NCBI GenBank assembly: GCA_015680685.1
Contig: MNCI01022611.1
Coordinates: forward strand, 1,414,903-1,478,902
Direction of reading: 5' to 3'
Length of the DNA stretch: 64,000 nt
DNA from: Gnetum montanum
Lineage: Eukaryota; Streptophyta; Gnetopsida; Gnetales; Gnetaceae
Shown here: positions 1-12,290 of the stretch, piece after piece
How the letters are laid out: every line of letters begins with the position of its first letter
Numbering within the stretch: the stretch's first letter is position 1
Program-made: the position numbers and the translations under genes
The notes under the pieces: model-generated
Database searches by the model: none
The model's input: only the letters and a program-made list of their open reading frames with translations
Told to the model about the DNA's origin: nothing

Positions 1-1000
1 AGATCTTCTAGCTTCTTCCCTTTTTCTTTCTTAAAATTTTAACTTTTACATCTTGATGAGTGAATCACCTTTCCATGATTTTTTCTCTCAAGTTCTCACA
101 TGCTCTTCTCTTATAGTTTCTTTCATTTTAGGCATTTTCACATGTTTCTTACATTCATGTCTAAATTTCATGTTTTCTCAACTTTTTAAAGTTAATTGCA
201 TGTTTCATCATCTTTCCAATGAATTATTGAAGAATTTCGAAATGTTTTTATTCTTTGTTTGAAGGGATTCATTTCTAATTTTCAAATTCAAGCTAATTTC
301 TCTCTTGTTCCATGTTCATGTTAAAGGTTTTGAGTTGCTTTTATGTTAATTCAATGTAAAAGCTAGAAAATCTCTCTTCATAAGCTTGTTCCAAGTTTCT
401 TTAGCTTATGTGAGTTATTTATCATATTTATTTCAAGTTTGTAAGGTCGTTTGAAGTCATTTGCGTGAGGATTCAAGGAGGTTTAGCATGTTCTATGGGT
501 TTTGTGTACTTTGCATACATATGTTAAATTGGAGTTTAATTTGTTATTCATTTCTCAATTGAAGCTTGCATCAATATGTTTAGAGGTTGTGAAGTATGCT
601 TTTAGTTTTTGTTATTAGGCATGAGTCCTCCTAGTTTCCTAGATTTCTTCTAAAATTTATTTTATGATCATTCTCTATTTTTTGCAAAACCATGACCTCA
701 TCACAACTCATGATGAATACAACAATATTTCCATAAGGCCATGATCCATGGTGGAAAACATGATCTTATCACAAGTCTTGTAATGAGTGATGACAACTTG
801 ATGAATAAAAAAAATTAAATAGTTATAACCTATTATAATTAGTCATCTTTTTGTTAAGGTTTTAGATAGTATTCTAGAATATATTCTTGTAAAATTTTCA
901 AAGTAGGATTTAGGTGGTAGCACTCTACTATAGATCATATCATCACTTTAAAATATCTTATTCATAGAGTAAACAGTTTACATATAAAAAATTTATTTGT
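1..1000. other. AT-rich stretch without recognised gene
   Basis: No coding match or RNA gene was recognised. At about 686-790 there are spaced copies of a CATGACCTCATCAC-like motif followed by ACTTGTGG-like halves. The same motif forms the regular array at 24,077-24,581, so this stretch probably comes from a related LTR. The short open frame at 53-262 has no support. Confidence 0.4.
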
Positions 1001-2345
1001 TTTGGAGACTTCTCTAAAGCCTATGATTCAATCATTTAAAGAAAGTTATAAAGGCAACGTATAAAAATTTAGAAGTCCATCATACATTATTACTGTCATC
1101 CAAAAGCTTTACGAAGAGGTATACATTCAGTTTACTAGTAGGTGAGAATGAATTTTATTTAATAATTTTATTAGTGTAAAATAATGATATTCTCTTTTAG
1201 ATACTATGTTTGTGCTTTTATTGATCATCTCGAAGAGTGGATACATAAAAAATCAATTTAATTTATGATTATAATTGACAATAAAATTGTTACACACTTA
1301 CTTTATGTTGATGATGTTATCTATCTTTAAAATTCAATGAAAGGTTTTAAATAAAATTTAGTGTTAAGAAAATAAAAGCATGAACTATGTGCATGTAATA
1401 AGATGCACAATTTTTCTATAGAAAATGAATAGGTAGGAATAATGCTCTCTTGTAAATATCTTTGCCTAGAATACCTATACAATTACAAATAGAGTTAGTA
1501 GATTACTTAAAGAGGTGAGGTGGTACAAAAGCCTTATTTTATGTAAAGAAAAAATGTAAAAAGGAATCTAATCTAACTTAGGATGTTTAAAAGAAACTCT
1601 TTCATGCTATTGTTTAATCAAGTATTCTTTACAAGTGTGTTGTATTAGGATCTTAGTTTAGTAAATAAATATTGGAATTAAATGGAAGAAATTTCAAAAC
1701 TTTTTTTACTTAATAAATTCAAAGTGAAAAGATAAATATAATATATTATATTTATTGAAGTAGAGATAATGCCCTTAGAAGTTAACATATTTATCAATGT
1801 ATAGCCTATACTAGTTATCTTTTTGATTTTTCATTAGGTAAATACTCCAACGAAGTGAGGATAGAAATCCAAGATAAAGGATAATTTCACGATGAAGTTC
1901 TATAACTTAATAAATGGATTATTCACTAGCACATTCTTTATTCTAATCCTAAGTAGGTTTGTAAATCAATTAAATAAATAATATTTCAAAAATTTTAGAA
2001 AAATGTAGAAAGAGATTTTTTTATTTGATTAGTATTAGGAAAAGTCCTACTTCAAAAGTAAAATATTTATTTTTTGTTATTCCTCATCATTTATAATGCA
2101 TAATTAACAAAGTATGAATAGGATGGCATCATCTAAGATCTAAGAGTTGAAATAGGTATATGGTTCAAATAACATTGAAGACAAAAATCACATTTTCTTG
2201 CAATGTTCTACATTTGAACACATTAGATATAAGTGGGATATTATAGTTCCAAATTTGATTAATTTGTTTTAAATATTACCAAGAACACTTGACAACTTTC
2301 TTAATGATTTTTTAAGAACACATGCATGTATATTTTTATTGTTTT
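1000..2345 (+). pseudogene. decayed LINE (non-LTR) reverse transcriptase
   Basis: Relic of a non-LTR retrotransposon polymerase, in several frames with stops. Near 1,003 the frame reads DFSKAYDSI, matching the first catalytic Asp block of LINE reverse transcriptases. FIDHLEEWIH follows at about 1,220 and THLLYVDDVIYL at about 1,293-1,328, with the YVDD catalytic box at 1,304-1,315 still intact. Near 2,175-2,245 EDKNHIFLQCSTFEHIRYKW resembles the C-terminal Cys/His segment of plant LINE ORF2. The endonuclease part is not visible, so the copy seems 5'-truncated. It cannot be functional. The LINE clade is not assigned. Confidence 0.7.
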
Positions 2346-3640
2346 TAATAAATCCAAAGTGATTATAAACATAATAAAATTTTAATTTCAATAATTATTA
2401 GTTGTTACTATCAATTTCTCTTTCAAAGATTTAGAGTCTTGTATTAATTTATTATGCATATATTGATGTATAAATTATTGAAAGTATGCAAGAAATTTGG
2501 TTTGCAATTCAACTATTTTTTCCTAGCTAGGTTTTTTATCTTTTATAGTATTCCATATATTAATTATTAACATATTTAAATTCTAAGCAGAGAAATTCAT
2601 ATTAGAAATTTATTCCAAAAGGAATAAATTATAGTTTTGATGAATTTAAGCTAGCATTATATTTTATGTAAGTTATACAAAAGTATTGTGGTTGCTATAT
2701 GTCTTGAGATTGCATATAATAAAGAAAGATTTTTGTTCTTGAGTTTAAGAACCAGTTAAAGGTATTTTGCAAAACAAACATTAGCTAATACTATTTGAAC
2801 ATATGCATAGATTCCTTATCATTGTAGGATGACAACATATATTTTTCTTTCTAGAAGAGTAGTTAAGCATTATTTTTATTTTGTTTTACTAGAGGTATAG
2901 AAGGAAGTGATGGTCGAAATTTTTTAATTCTAACAATCAATATTAAGTTGTACTTGAGAGTTCTTCTACAAATAATGAAGTGATTGATGTCTTATTTTAT
3001 CACTTTTAACTATTTCCTATTACAATGTTTTATGATATAGCATCATTTGTTTTTTTAGTCTCAAAACATTAACAAATCTACATGTTGTTAGTTATCTAGA
3101 TCATTTGCTTCAATATGAAAAGTAAGAAAGGCCAACTACAAAAGAAGCAATGGTAATAATTTATTTGTTTTTTGGTCCTACTTGGCTAATGCTATTGTCA
3201 AAGATCTTTCACATTTATTTGAGTTAATGCCTTATTTTATAAATGAAAAATAAATATATCCTTAAAAATTCTTTAATTGAAGAGAATCCTTACTTTTATC
3301 TTGTGAGTTTTAGAGAGGCGAGTAGAAATCACATGTAGATTTCATAAACATTGGTTATGATATTTTGGGGAATGATTCTCATTTGTTATTGTTCCCTTGA
3401 GAATAGAAATAGAATAGAAAGTGGATTCCTACTTTGAATATTATGTTTTTAAAATTCCATATCATAATTTGGGCTATATAATATGAACTTGGTACGTATA
3501 CCCTCATGTTTAAGAATTATTCTTTAAAAACAATCTTTCATACTTATCTTGATTATGTGATACAAGCTTTTTTCAAAGTTTTTTTTTATTTAGATGATAT
3601 CATGGATTTTAAAGAGTTTCTTTCACAATGATGAAGTGAT
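2346..3640. other. AT-rich stretch, nothing recognised
   Basis: No repeats with clear ends, RNA gene or coding similarity could be seen. It may contain the LINE 3' region and older transposon debris. Confidence 0.4.
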
Positions 3641-3896
3641 AGCTAAGAGTTGTAGTCATTAGTAGAATTGTTCTTGCTAGAGTTATAGTCATGATAGATA
3701 ACAACCCTCATTATTGATAAATGTGATAGTATTTAGTTGTTGTAGTTCGATCATTAATAAAATACTAATTACAATGGCTTAGCAACAATTTTAACCCACT
3801 GTAATAGTATTGTTGTAATAGCAACAACTTATAACCATCACAAATTATCCATGGCCACTGAAAGTTGTTGTTGCTACTTAAATTTCTAGTAGAGAT
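3640..3896. repeat. possible fragment of a TIR DNA transposon
   Basis: The right edge reads AAATTTCTAGTAGAG, close to the inverted form of CACTACTAGAAAT, a terminus common in plant CACTA-type elements and their small derivatives. Just inside are GTTGTTG and CAACAAC runs that could pair. A matching left terminus was not found, so this is a weak call. Confidence 0.25.
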
Positions 3897-3994
3897 TTCA
3901 ACTTTACATCTCAAAAGACCTAATTTCTTGTATTGAGAGTTCACAATGCTAGGTTATGATCAATAACTATTTTTTTTTTCAAAAATGGCTAAGA

Positions 3995-4155
3995 AAGATG
4001 TCTTATTAAAAGTGTACATGACTTCTTTTAAAATAGTAGATATCTACTAAATATGCAAGATGTCTTCTATAGATTTACTTGAAATTAGGCAAGATGTCTT
4101 TGAAACATACTAGATATCCTTTATAGGGGACATCTTTTTCTAATAAGATGTCTAT
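3995..4155. repeat. 20-bp phased AGATGTCT array (copy 1)
   Basis: AAGATGTCT or TAGATATCT cores begin at 3,995, 4,037, 4,057, 4,091, 4,111 and 4,145, with a degenerate ATGACTTCT at 4,018. Several neighbours are exactly 20 bp apart (4,037-4,057 and 4,091-4,111). Inverted GACATCTT cores also occur (about 4,129). The same array occurs in the LTRs at 19,098 and 33,231, so this is probably a remnant of an LTR U3 region. Confidence 0.65.
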
Positions 4156-4260
4156 TACAAGATCAAAAAAAAAAATAAAAAAATTATAATGATTTGGAAT
4201 AAGAAGTTTTTAACACATAGAAGATATTTTTTTTTATCATGAAAGACATCTTTTCTAGGA

Positions 4261-5150
4261 ATAAAAGGTCTTTAACATGAAGATTAAAATTCCCGCTTTT
4301 TCTCATATGTACTTTCAAGCATACAAGCTACCTTCAAAAGCATTATGAAGCTTCTTCATTTTTAAGAACATGTCCAAAATAGTTAATACCATCTTGTACT
4401 TGTCAAAGAGACATAAATGCAATTAACATGTACAAGTCTTTCTTTTGAATAACAATCAAGACATGAACAAGATTAAGAAGAAGTAATGCAAGTGAGGCAC
4501 TAAACTTATCTTTGTCTTTTTTTCTCATATTGGATAGATTATTATACTACTATCCCTCTTGTTTTGTGGAGCTTTTTGTGCATAAATTGAGAAGAGGTGC
4601 AAGCATATCTATGAAGCAAGAAAGTAGGCTAGAAGTTATTAAATATGATGATTTTGCTCAAGCTAAATATTTCATGGAGATAGAACCCCTAAATATAGTC
4701 ATGTTTTTATTAATATCTTTAGGAAAACATACAAATGTTTTAGATTTCCTCTTACACAATTCAATCCTTGATAAGGCTTTATTTTATAAAGTTTTCAAAA
4801 TATACTATGCATACATTTTTAACTTTATATTTTGCATTTTAGTAATACAAAAATAGTTATTTAGATTTATGGTAGTAGAACATTACGTAATTGATTAAAG
4901 TATGTAACTTATATTTTGCAAATCATAAATTCAATTCTATGAAAATATTTATAAATGCATATGATCAAATAGTTTGAAAAGCCAACGTATTTAGACTTAT
5001 CTTGCACATGGTGCAACTTCAAATAGTCTAAGCTTAAACTTTCACATAATGCAACGTCATCCAGTGTAAGCTCTAAGCTCTGGCTAATGAGGATTTAGTT
5101 TAAATACCACGTGGGGTAGCTATATTTATTTTGTATATGTTTTTTTGACT
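4261..5150. other. no recognised gene
   Basis: An open frame of 114 codons (4,512-4,856) is the only coding-like signal. It has no recognisable domain and its composition follows the AT-rich background. Nothing else was recognised. Confidence 0.35.
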
Positions 5151-6079
5151 TTGGCTTTGGCTTTTTATGTGCCTTAGTTTATGGGAGAGTGTAACAGCTG
5201 TAGTCCATCTCTTTCATCTGTGTATGAACAAGAAGCCTTATGGCGCTCAGTTAAGCAGGTCAAATCTGTAAGAAATTATGAATTCATTTACGGTGAAAGA
5301 TAGATAGGTAAATGAAAGGCGTGCTTGTGAGAGGGTGATGCTTTCTATTAAATCATGGTATTACTGATTACAAATGCTCAGGAAAAGATGCAAACGAGTT
5401 TGAACCGTATAAGTGAAAATAGTTATGTTTCACATAAGATTTTATTATAAAGCATCAATCATAGAGGAGGCACAAGAAAACAAACAAGTTACACCGAGTG
5501 ACTGCGTTCAAACCTGGCCTGAGAGCAATGATGCCAAAGAAAGGAGCAGAGCAGAGAGACAGAGAGAGAGAAGTAGTCATGAGTTTTTTAAATGCAAAGG
5601 TGAATGTGCATGCCAAAACAAAAGAAGGTACTGCATGCTAGTTGCTTGACAGCACGGTTCTTGAGACGGATCGGATGAGAAATGGCAAGATGATCATCCG
5701 CGAGCAAACAAAAGAAGTACAGAGAACAGGAACCATCGATTAGATTTAACAAGATTGATGATGTATATTTACGACAAGGAAAATCAGATCACATGCATCC
5801 CTTGATGAAGACAAGGGTTCTCGGTGCCGGTCAAACAGAAAAAAAATGAATGAATGGCGGTGAGTTGTAAACATCATTACTGCAGGTTCCAACCAGGGCA
5901 GTTGCAGCAGCTTTACCATCCATTCTCACTACTGTTAACTGCGTCACAGATTGGACAGACAAAGGCTGCACACTGCCACTGTTTGCATCATCATCACAGC
6001 TGAGCTCACAGCTAGATCGAGCTAGGGTTACGTTACGTTTATGAGTTCTTCACGGATCTTCTTTCATAATTCATGTGCA

Positions 6080-6089
6080 TATATATAAA
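6080..6089 (+). promoter_or_regulatory. candidate TATA box for MIR319 transcript
   Basis: TATATATAAA lies about 380 bp upstream of the miR319 foldback. The spacing would place a transcription start near 6,110-6,120. It is the best TATA-like site seen between 5.2 kb and the hairpin, but AT-rich DNA gives such sites by chance. Confidence 0.3.
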
Positions 6090-6342
6090 TTATGATATAT
6101 GGTCATTCCTATTTCACATCTCAGATGTGTGTGATGTCTGCTCTCTATCTGCAATGCTGAAATCCATGGCTTTCACTATGAAATTGTGGCCACCGGCCAA
6201 TCCAGTTCTTTTTCTGATCTATTTCTTATCCATGTGTTGCAGAAAGCCATGCTTGACACCTACAAGGTTAGCGGCAATAATTGCTGCTGCCGTGCTTGGT
6301 TGAGATAATATGGAGAAATCAAGCTGAGTCTGTTTCATTATT

Positions 6343-6410
6343 GTGCAGGAGATAAATTTCAGGTGGGGATATATTTTGTGCAGGAGATAAATTTCAGGTG
6401 GGTATATTTT
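6343..6410 (+). repeat. 35-bp tandem duplication upstream of miR319
   Basis: GTGCAGGAGATAAATTTCAG and its tail GTGGGGATATATTTT are repeated almost exactly head to tail (units at 6,343 and 6,378). It lies about 50 bp upstream of the hairpin. Role unknown. Confidence 0.85.
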
Positions 6411-6461
6411 AGATTGTGTACTTCCATGTATGGAAGGTTAGGGTAGGGTTTCTGGATTGTA

Positions 6462-6637
6462 GGGGAGCTCCAGTCAGTCCAAACTTGGGAGAGGGTAAGT
6501 TCAGAGCAATGGAGAAATAAATGGAGATTCTACTAAAACCGGTGCCTCTGAATTTATGGCCATGGAGATGATGATGCTGATTGTTTTTTTTATATCCTTC
6601 TTCCCCTTTCCCTAGATTGGACTGAAGGGAGCTCCCC
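6462..6637 (+). ncRNA. MIR319: MIR319 microRNA precursor
   Basis: The 3' arm at 6,617-6,636 is TTGGACTGAAGGGAGCTCCC, identical to the canonical plant miR319. It differs from its relative miR159 at the positions that separate the two families. The 5' arm at 6,462-6,482 (GGGGAGCTCC then AGTCAGTCCAA) pairs with it over 21 nt with only two adjacent mismatches. Pairing continues inward: GGGAGAGGGTAAG after the star arm matches CTTCTTCCCCTTTCCC before the mature arm, as in the long MIR159/319 stems. The loop side is about 134 nt. miR319 is known to direct cleavage of TCP-family transcription factor mRNAs, and some MYB mRNAs, in leaf and cone/flower development. The surrounding 5.2-8.1 kb is less AT-rich than its neighbours and is probably the primary transcript region. 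Confidence 0.93.
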
Positions 6638-8489
6638 TCTGTGTCAGGTCTGGTCTGGTCTGGTTGATTCTTTCTTTTATTTCCTGGTTTCTTTCCTGCT
6701 TTGTTAAAGAAATCGTTAAACTACTTTCCCTTTTGCAGGCAAATTCTGAGAGAGTTTCGAGTCTGATCGCTCTGTGCTTCTGTATGACAAAACAGGCAGA
6801 CGCATCGATCGGTTACAGTATGAATCATGACTTAAACCCTGGCCTTTTTTAAAGGTACGTCGGATCTTTTCTCATGCTTACTGTTTTCGTATAGTTATCT
6901 AATTTGAGCAAAACCATTTGACCACCATTTCTATATGCACACATCCTCCTTCATTACTTATTTCTCAATGGGTAAAGGGCAGCATTGGTCAAAACCCAAT
7001 GGAAAGATAACAGTATCAATAGGTTTCTGTAGCACAAACGAAACTGGGAAAACTCAAGCAAGTGACATTCAATAATGAATATGAATGATTGTGATACAGT
7101 ATTAGCATAGTCCAGTGCCTTGATTTTACCCTATTCCGTCAACTTGATCTATGTTGACCGGTCTTGCTTTACTAAAAATGCCCTTTCGAATTTGGAACAT
7201 CCAAATTGAGCAGTAAGTCGTAATTTGAAACCATAATACCTCTGATAAGATGATAAAGTAATGCATCTTTAGAGCTCCCAGACTCTGTTACTTGGATCTC
7301 CGCAAAAGTTGCAGACTTGCAGTGGCAATTTGTAAAGAGTCGCTCACTGAATGTTCAGAGAGTCAGTCAAGCAGTGCAAAGCTTCATGTTTTACATGGAT
7401 CAGGCAGATCGGTCAGAATCGTGGTAAGGATTTCAATCATAGTCGCTCGTAGCAGATTTACTGAAGAATGGACTTGATTGGGCGAATTTTCTTTCATTGT
7501 CTTGAGTTGCCTCTATTAACTCATTTCTGCATTTTAACGTTAATCTGGGGACTTGGACCTCGACCTGTTCGTCATGAACATTTCTTTAAGGCTTGTTTCA
7601 ATTTAATGTTTTTTGTTTCAACATATCACAGGAACATATATTTCTCAGGCAAAAGTGGAGATAAACATAGTGGCCATCTGTAAATGGCTACCGTTAGAAG
7701 TTAAAAATGCAAAGTTCTCTTGTTCAACGTTTCATTGTTCCTTGATTTTCCCAAACATTTATAATTTAGTTCATCGATTTCTTGAAGAGTACATATACTG
7801 CCGGATCGAGAGCAATCAATCATCCGATGCCCTTACCGTGATCAGGGAACGAGGTTGCCCTCTATTATATAATCAGAAATATGTTTCGTCCCAGTATGTA
7901 ATTGGCCTTTCAAGAAGTTCATGTTGTTAAAGAATCTTGTTTCCCAGTTATTTTTTCCGTTAATCAGCCTCTTGGTCCGACAAATTACAAATTGTGTATG
8001 AAAGTCGACAAAATAGTAGCATATATTGTCGATATCGTTGCATTTAAGTTGAATATAAAGTGTAACTTAGTTGTATTGTACATCTCTATACAGGATCATG
8101 CTCCATGGCTATGTTGTTATATGCCAAGTTTCTTCCATGATGAAGAGCAATCTACTTATTAAATATTAATGAAGTATTAGTATTGTGGTAAGAGTCTTAC
8201 CTTAGAAATTAGAGGTTATACAAGTTGAATTCCACCAGGTAATAATGAATTATTTAAAAAATTCATTAAAAAGAATTTTGGCATGGGTCTCATCCATTCA
8301 AGAGGTTTCATTAGAGTGGGCTGAACTAAAAAGTTTCAGTTTCAGTTTTAATATTTTTAGGCTGTAAAAAAGACATTAGCTTTTCATATATACTTGCTAG
8401 TGTTAGTGAAAATATTTGTTGACTTTTTATTTTGGCACGTCACATGCCACGTAAGATCCCATGATGAGAAAAATGCTATGGAAAAAAAT

Positions 8490-8600
8490 GCCATGGAAAG
8501 TCCAAGCCATGAAAAAAAATGCTATGAAAAGTCCACGCCATGGAAAAAAATGCAATGTAAAGTCCATGCCATGGAAAAAAAAAAACACTATGAATTATTG
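8490..8600. repeat. 31-bp tandem array with CCATGG palindromes
   Basis: Units GCCATGRAAAAAAATGCNAT followed by G-AAAGTCCA-N start at 8,506, 8,537 and 8,568 (exact 31-bp period), preceded by a truncated unit at 8,490. Each unit begins with the CCATGG palindrome. It may belong to the LTR ending at 9,725. Confidence 0.85.
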
Positions 8601-9725
8601 AATAATGTACAGCCATTTTGATTTTGGTTTTCAATATAAATATCAATTCTCAATGAATCAATTTGAGATTTTATTAATTTGTAAAATATATAAGATTCTC
8701 TCGGCCAAATAATAGATATATATTATAAATATATGGCTAAACTAGTATTAAAATGAAGTAAATTTTTTATAAACAAATTCATGTGCTTTCTTATTTTATT
8801 ATAGTTGAGGAAAATTTCCTTTTGTCTTTGGGTATTGATGAATTTGAGAATCTTGTAGAAGTAGGAGTAGTAGCAACCTCTTCTCCTTTCAACAACCTTA
8901 AACTTACCTATGTTGATTAAAATATAATAAGAAAATGTTGATTATTTGCTTATGAACATTTAAAGTAAATGCACAATGATTAAAACAAACTCACACAAAT
9001 CTTTTCAAGGATGTGAAGTAGTTCATCTTCATTTTCAAGATACACTTAAGTTTAATTTTATATATTGCACAAAGCAATTGCATAACAATAAGAGATATAA
9101 CATACTAATTTTTTTTAGTAATATATGTTGAAAAGTACTAAACGTTTTTCTCATAAACTTTAGGCATATTTATAACTATGGTTTGATACTTTGTTCTCTT
9201 TTAATGGGATTCTCTTTTCAAAATTCACTTTTCTTATTCATTGCACAGTAGTAATGGTTGTGAGATAATAGATCAAACCTAAAATATGGTTGTGAGATAA
9301 TAGATCAAACCTAAAATTTTATTACTAGGTAGATCTCTAGTGTGAAAATCATTAGGCCATAGAGACCAAGTGATTTAATTGTAATTATTATTGTGACCTG
9401 AAGTATGAGTCCCTATGCAATTCACAGTACTTAAAAACATTCAAAATCAAAAACTAATAAAATGAATAGATAAAATGTAGCTGGAAGAGACATCACCCAT
9501 AATTTGTTTTTAACTTAGAATTGTTAGGATTTATTTCTATAACATAACCCTTACCTTAACATAGTAACTTATTGGATTATTACATTTGGGTGGCAATTAA
9601 GCCTTTGAACTTCCAAATTTGAAGCATAAACCCAAATAATATCCTTGGAGTTTTAATCACTAATGAATGAGATGCTTAGGTTTCTTATGCTTTTAGTGCT
9701 TTGAGGCTCTCTACACTTTATGACA
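8601..9725 (-). mobile_element. probable 3' LTR of minus-strand chromovirus (left limit unknown)
   Basis: The minus-strand pol relic to the right is followed, in its own direction, by a purine-rich tract (9,731-9,745; AAAGAAGGGAAAAG) and then TGTCATAAAGTG, the expected polypurine tract and LTR start. The LTR therefore ends at about 9,725 on the plus strand. Its other end and the target duplication were not found. A 32-bp tandem pair lies inside. Confidence 0.45.
9254..9317. repeat. 32-bp perfect tandem duplication
   Basis: ATGGTTGTGAGATAATAGAT plus CAAACCTAAAAT is present twice, head to tail, without visible differences. The duplication is thus younger than the decayed element around it. Confidence 0.95.
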
Positions 9726-9750
9726 ATTACTTTTCCCTTCTTTATAACTC

Positions 9751-11450
9751 TTAATTCATTATGGCACTCTTGAAAATTTGAATGCTTTCATTTAATTTTG
9801 CCTTGCTCACTTCATTGTGGAAATCAAAAAATGTTTTTAAATTAAAAGCATAAAAAATATATAACGAATTAGAAAATGAAACCTCGAATACATTATTATT
9901 TATCTTTTGCTTAATCTCAAAAGACTCAATCTTCTTGAATTTTAGCTTGGAGAAGTTAATTACTCTTTGCTGCTTCTTCAAGTAAATTCAAAAGAAAATC
10001 ACCAACTTGAAATTAAGACTTCCTTTAGTTCTTGTTCTTATTCCTCTTAATGGCTACTTTGTTTACATTTGCTTTGAGTTTTTTTTATGTAGTTCTTTTA
10101 TTTGATTTACAAAGGTAACACTAAGCCATTCACAATTTTCAAAGTATTTCATATCATCAACTATCTTAGATGAAAATCTATGATTAGCTTCAAAATAACT
10201 TTTATAAATTACTAGAGGTTTATGATACTTTATCTATAATTCAAAGGATAAAGAAGTTATTTGCTAGAAACATGCTTGTTTAATTCCTAAAATTTCTATA
10301 ATTTTTAAATTAGCATTAAAAGAAAATTTTTAACAATATATAATTTTTTGAAGTGACAATGAATAATGATTAATATATGTTGTTTTTATAAGAATACTTA
10401 TAAAGATGGTAATCATATCTTTTTGCACTTCCCTTATAATTTTCCATTGTTAGAATAAAGTTTATAAAACGACAAATCCACATTTCATTATGCTAAAATC
10501 TTAACAAAATTTTTTGCACCAACTTGGACTTGGATTAGTGGAACTAGAAGCATTAATAAAATTTACAATGCTTTTCAATTACATGTGATCTATTAAATTT
10601 TGAATGAAAGTAACCAAAGGACTTTTGAATGGATTGAAATCAATCTAGATAGTATATAGCAACTAGCAACAAAAACGTAGAAGAAGAATATGATATAAAA
10701 TTTGAATTTTTGCTCATCTTTGGTTGATCATTAAGATCACAAGAATAATTTCATTGCACATTAAAGCTTATTTTATTCATATAATATTTTTTTACTTGTT
10801 TAAAAAATAAAAAAGAAGTTTTATACATACTAATACACATTACTATAATGAAATTTAGCATGAGAATTGAAATTGTTTTTGTCTCTAAGGATAGTTTTAA
10901 CAAAGATATCTAAGAATATTTAAGAGGACTCTATTTACCACTTTTATTTGCACATCTATTTATATATAGCAAGTACTCTAAAATGATAACTTGTTGTCCA
11001 AAGACTTTCATAAGAATCTCCAAAAAATGACTAGTAATTTAAACATCACTTATCAACTATAATAATGAGTAGATTTCCATGTAAAAATCTCACATTTTAA
11101 AAGAAATAGTTCAAAATATAAGAAATATGAAACGACTATTCTTTGTAAATAAATTAACAATAACAAAGATACATCTTGTTTTGGGATTTACTTCTTAGGG
11201 AAATCTATAAACATACTCATAAATAATTATGAATTTGCAAAAAATAAATGATGACCTTTGTACACTTTCCTTTAAATTCTGAACACACAAGACATTTTCT
11301 TACATATATAATAACATTGTTAGACATACTTGTCCAATAGTAGTTTTTACTCATAAGTTCAAGGGTTTTGTTCTTACCCACATGTTCAACCTAACTCCCC
11401 AATGTTTTTCCATCAAAATCTTATCTTTAAACTTATTATTTGATACACAT
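9751..11450 (-). pseudogene. decayed Ty3/gypsy chromovirus integrase
   Basis: Relic of an LTR-retrotransposon pol gene. In the minus direction, near 11,330-11,290, a YM-ENVLCVQNL segment fits the C-x2-C half of the integrase HHCC zinc finger. CIFVIVNLFTKNSRFISY near 11,160-11,110 fits the integrase core block that reads SIFVVVDRFSKMAHFI in relatives, with the catalytic Asp changed to Asn. The open frame 9,981-9,751 is the integrase C-terminal segment (KLKFKKIESFEIKQKINNN, then NSLYIFYAFNLKTFFDFH), matching the KKIGPFKI...FNVSDLYEFH motif that precedes plant chromodomains. Stops and frameshifts are frequent. The reverse transcriptase was not recognised. Confidence 0.72.
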
Positions 11451-12290
11451 ACCTTTGCATTATTAAAGAGTAAGCATTATTGAAGATGACAGTCTCTTAA
11501 TTGGTTAGCTCTTTTAGGTAGAAGATCCTTTAAACCACTTCAAATTTGAGCAAAATCAAAGTTATTAATATACAAAGAAATCAAGGCATACAACTCTCTA
11601 ACATGAAGAATGATTAAACATATAAATTCTAGAAAGAGCATTGTTATACCTTGATTCTATAAGTCACATGGTAGGGAAAAGAAAATAACATTAAACCAAG
11701 AGCATTGTATAAAGGATTAACTTCTAAATAGTATGATTACAAGAAAAATTAGATAGGCAGGTATGTTAGAATTGAAACTAGATAACTATATGTACCTCCA
11801 AGGTGCATATAGTTAATAAGAAAATTCTATAAAACTTAAGCAGAATCTTATAACTCAATACTACCCACCAAAATTAAACTCATAACTTGGAGTTTCCAAA
11901 TCAAGAGTCTTGCCTCTAGGCCTTTGTTATATATCGCAAAATTAAATTAGCATTGTATTTAACTCAAATAATCAACATTTGTTTAAAATGTCTTAGCAAA
12001 GAAATAATATGAAATTCTTAAAAAGGCCAAATATATTCTCAAGTAAGTAATGAAAGCTAGAGAAATATCTTAGAATGTAATTCCTTAATGAATTCATTAT
12101 TACCAAATTCATATGATATAATTGCAAAATCTACTATTTTAGCATGCAATGAAATGAAAAAAATGGAAAATGAGATAGAATTTTCCATATTAGAAATAGG
12201 AAATGTCCAAATTTTGTATATAAAGTATAATAACAATAATGTTTTTTTTAAAAATAAAAGAATATGATAAAAAATATCCTTAAAAGTAGA
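11451..12290. other. retrotransposon debris, not assigned
   Basis: It lies between the minus-strand integrase relic and the plus-strand Penelope-like relic. It may hold decayed reverse transcriptase/RNase H of the former, but no motif was firm enough to name. Confidence 0.35.

Larger units (their letters stand above)
5151..8160 (+). other. probable MIR319 primary-transcript region
   Basis: This island is visibly less AT-rich than the flanks and lacks retrotransposon motifs. No ORF longer than about 105 codons or with a recognisable domain is present, so it is read as non-coding. Transcript start, end and introns cannot be fixed from sequence alone. Confidence 0.5.

Noticed and set aside
4512-4856. 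114-codon open frame
   Set aside because: No domain, composition follows the AT-rich background, and no neighbouring signals for a gene.
5413-5649. 78-codon frame near MIR319 with a Cys-containing end
   Set aside because: Not recognisable, and the region reads better as a non-coding primary microRNA transcript.
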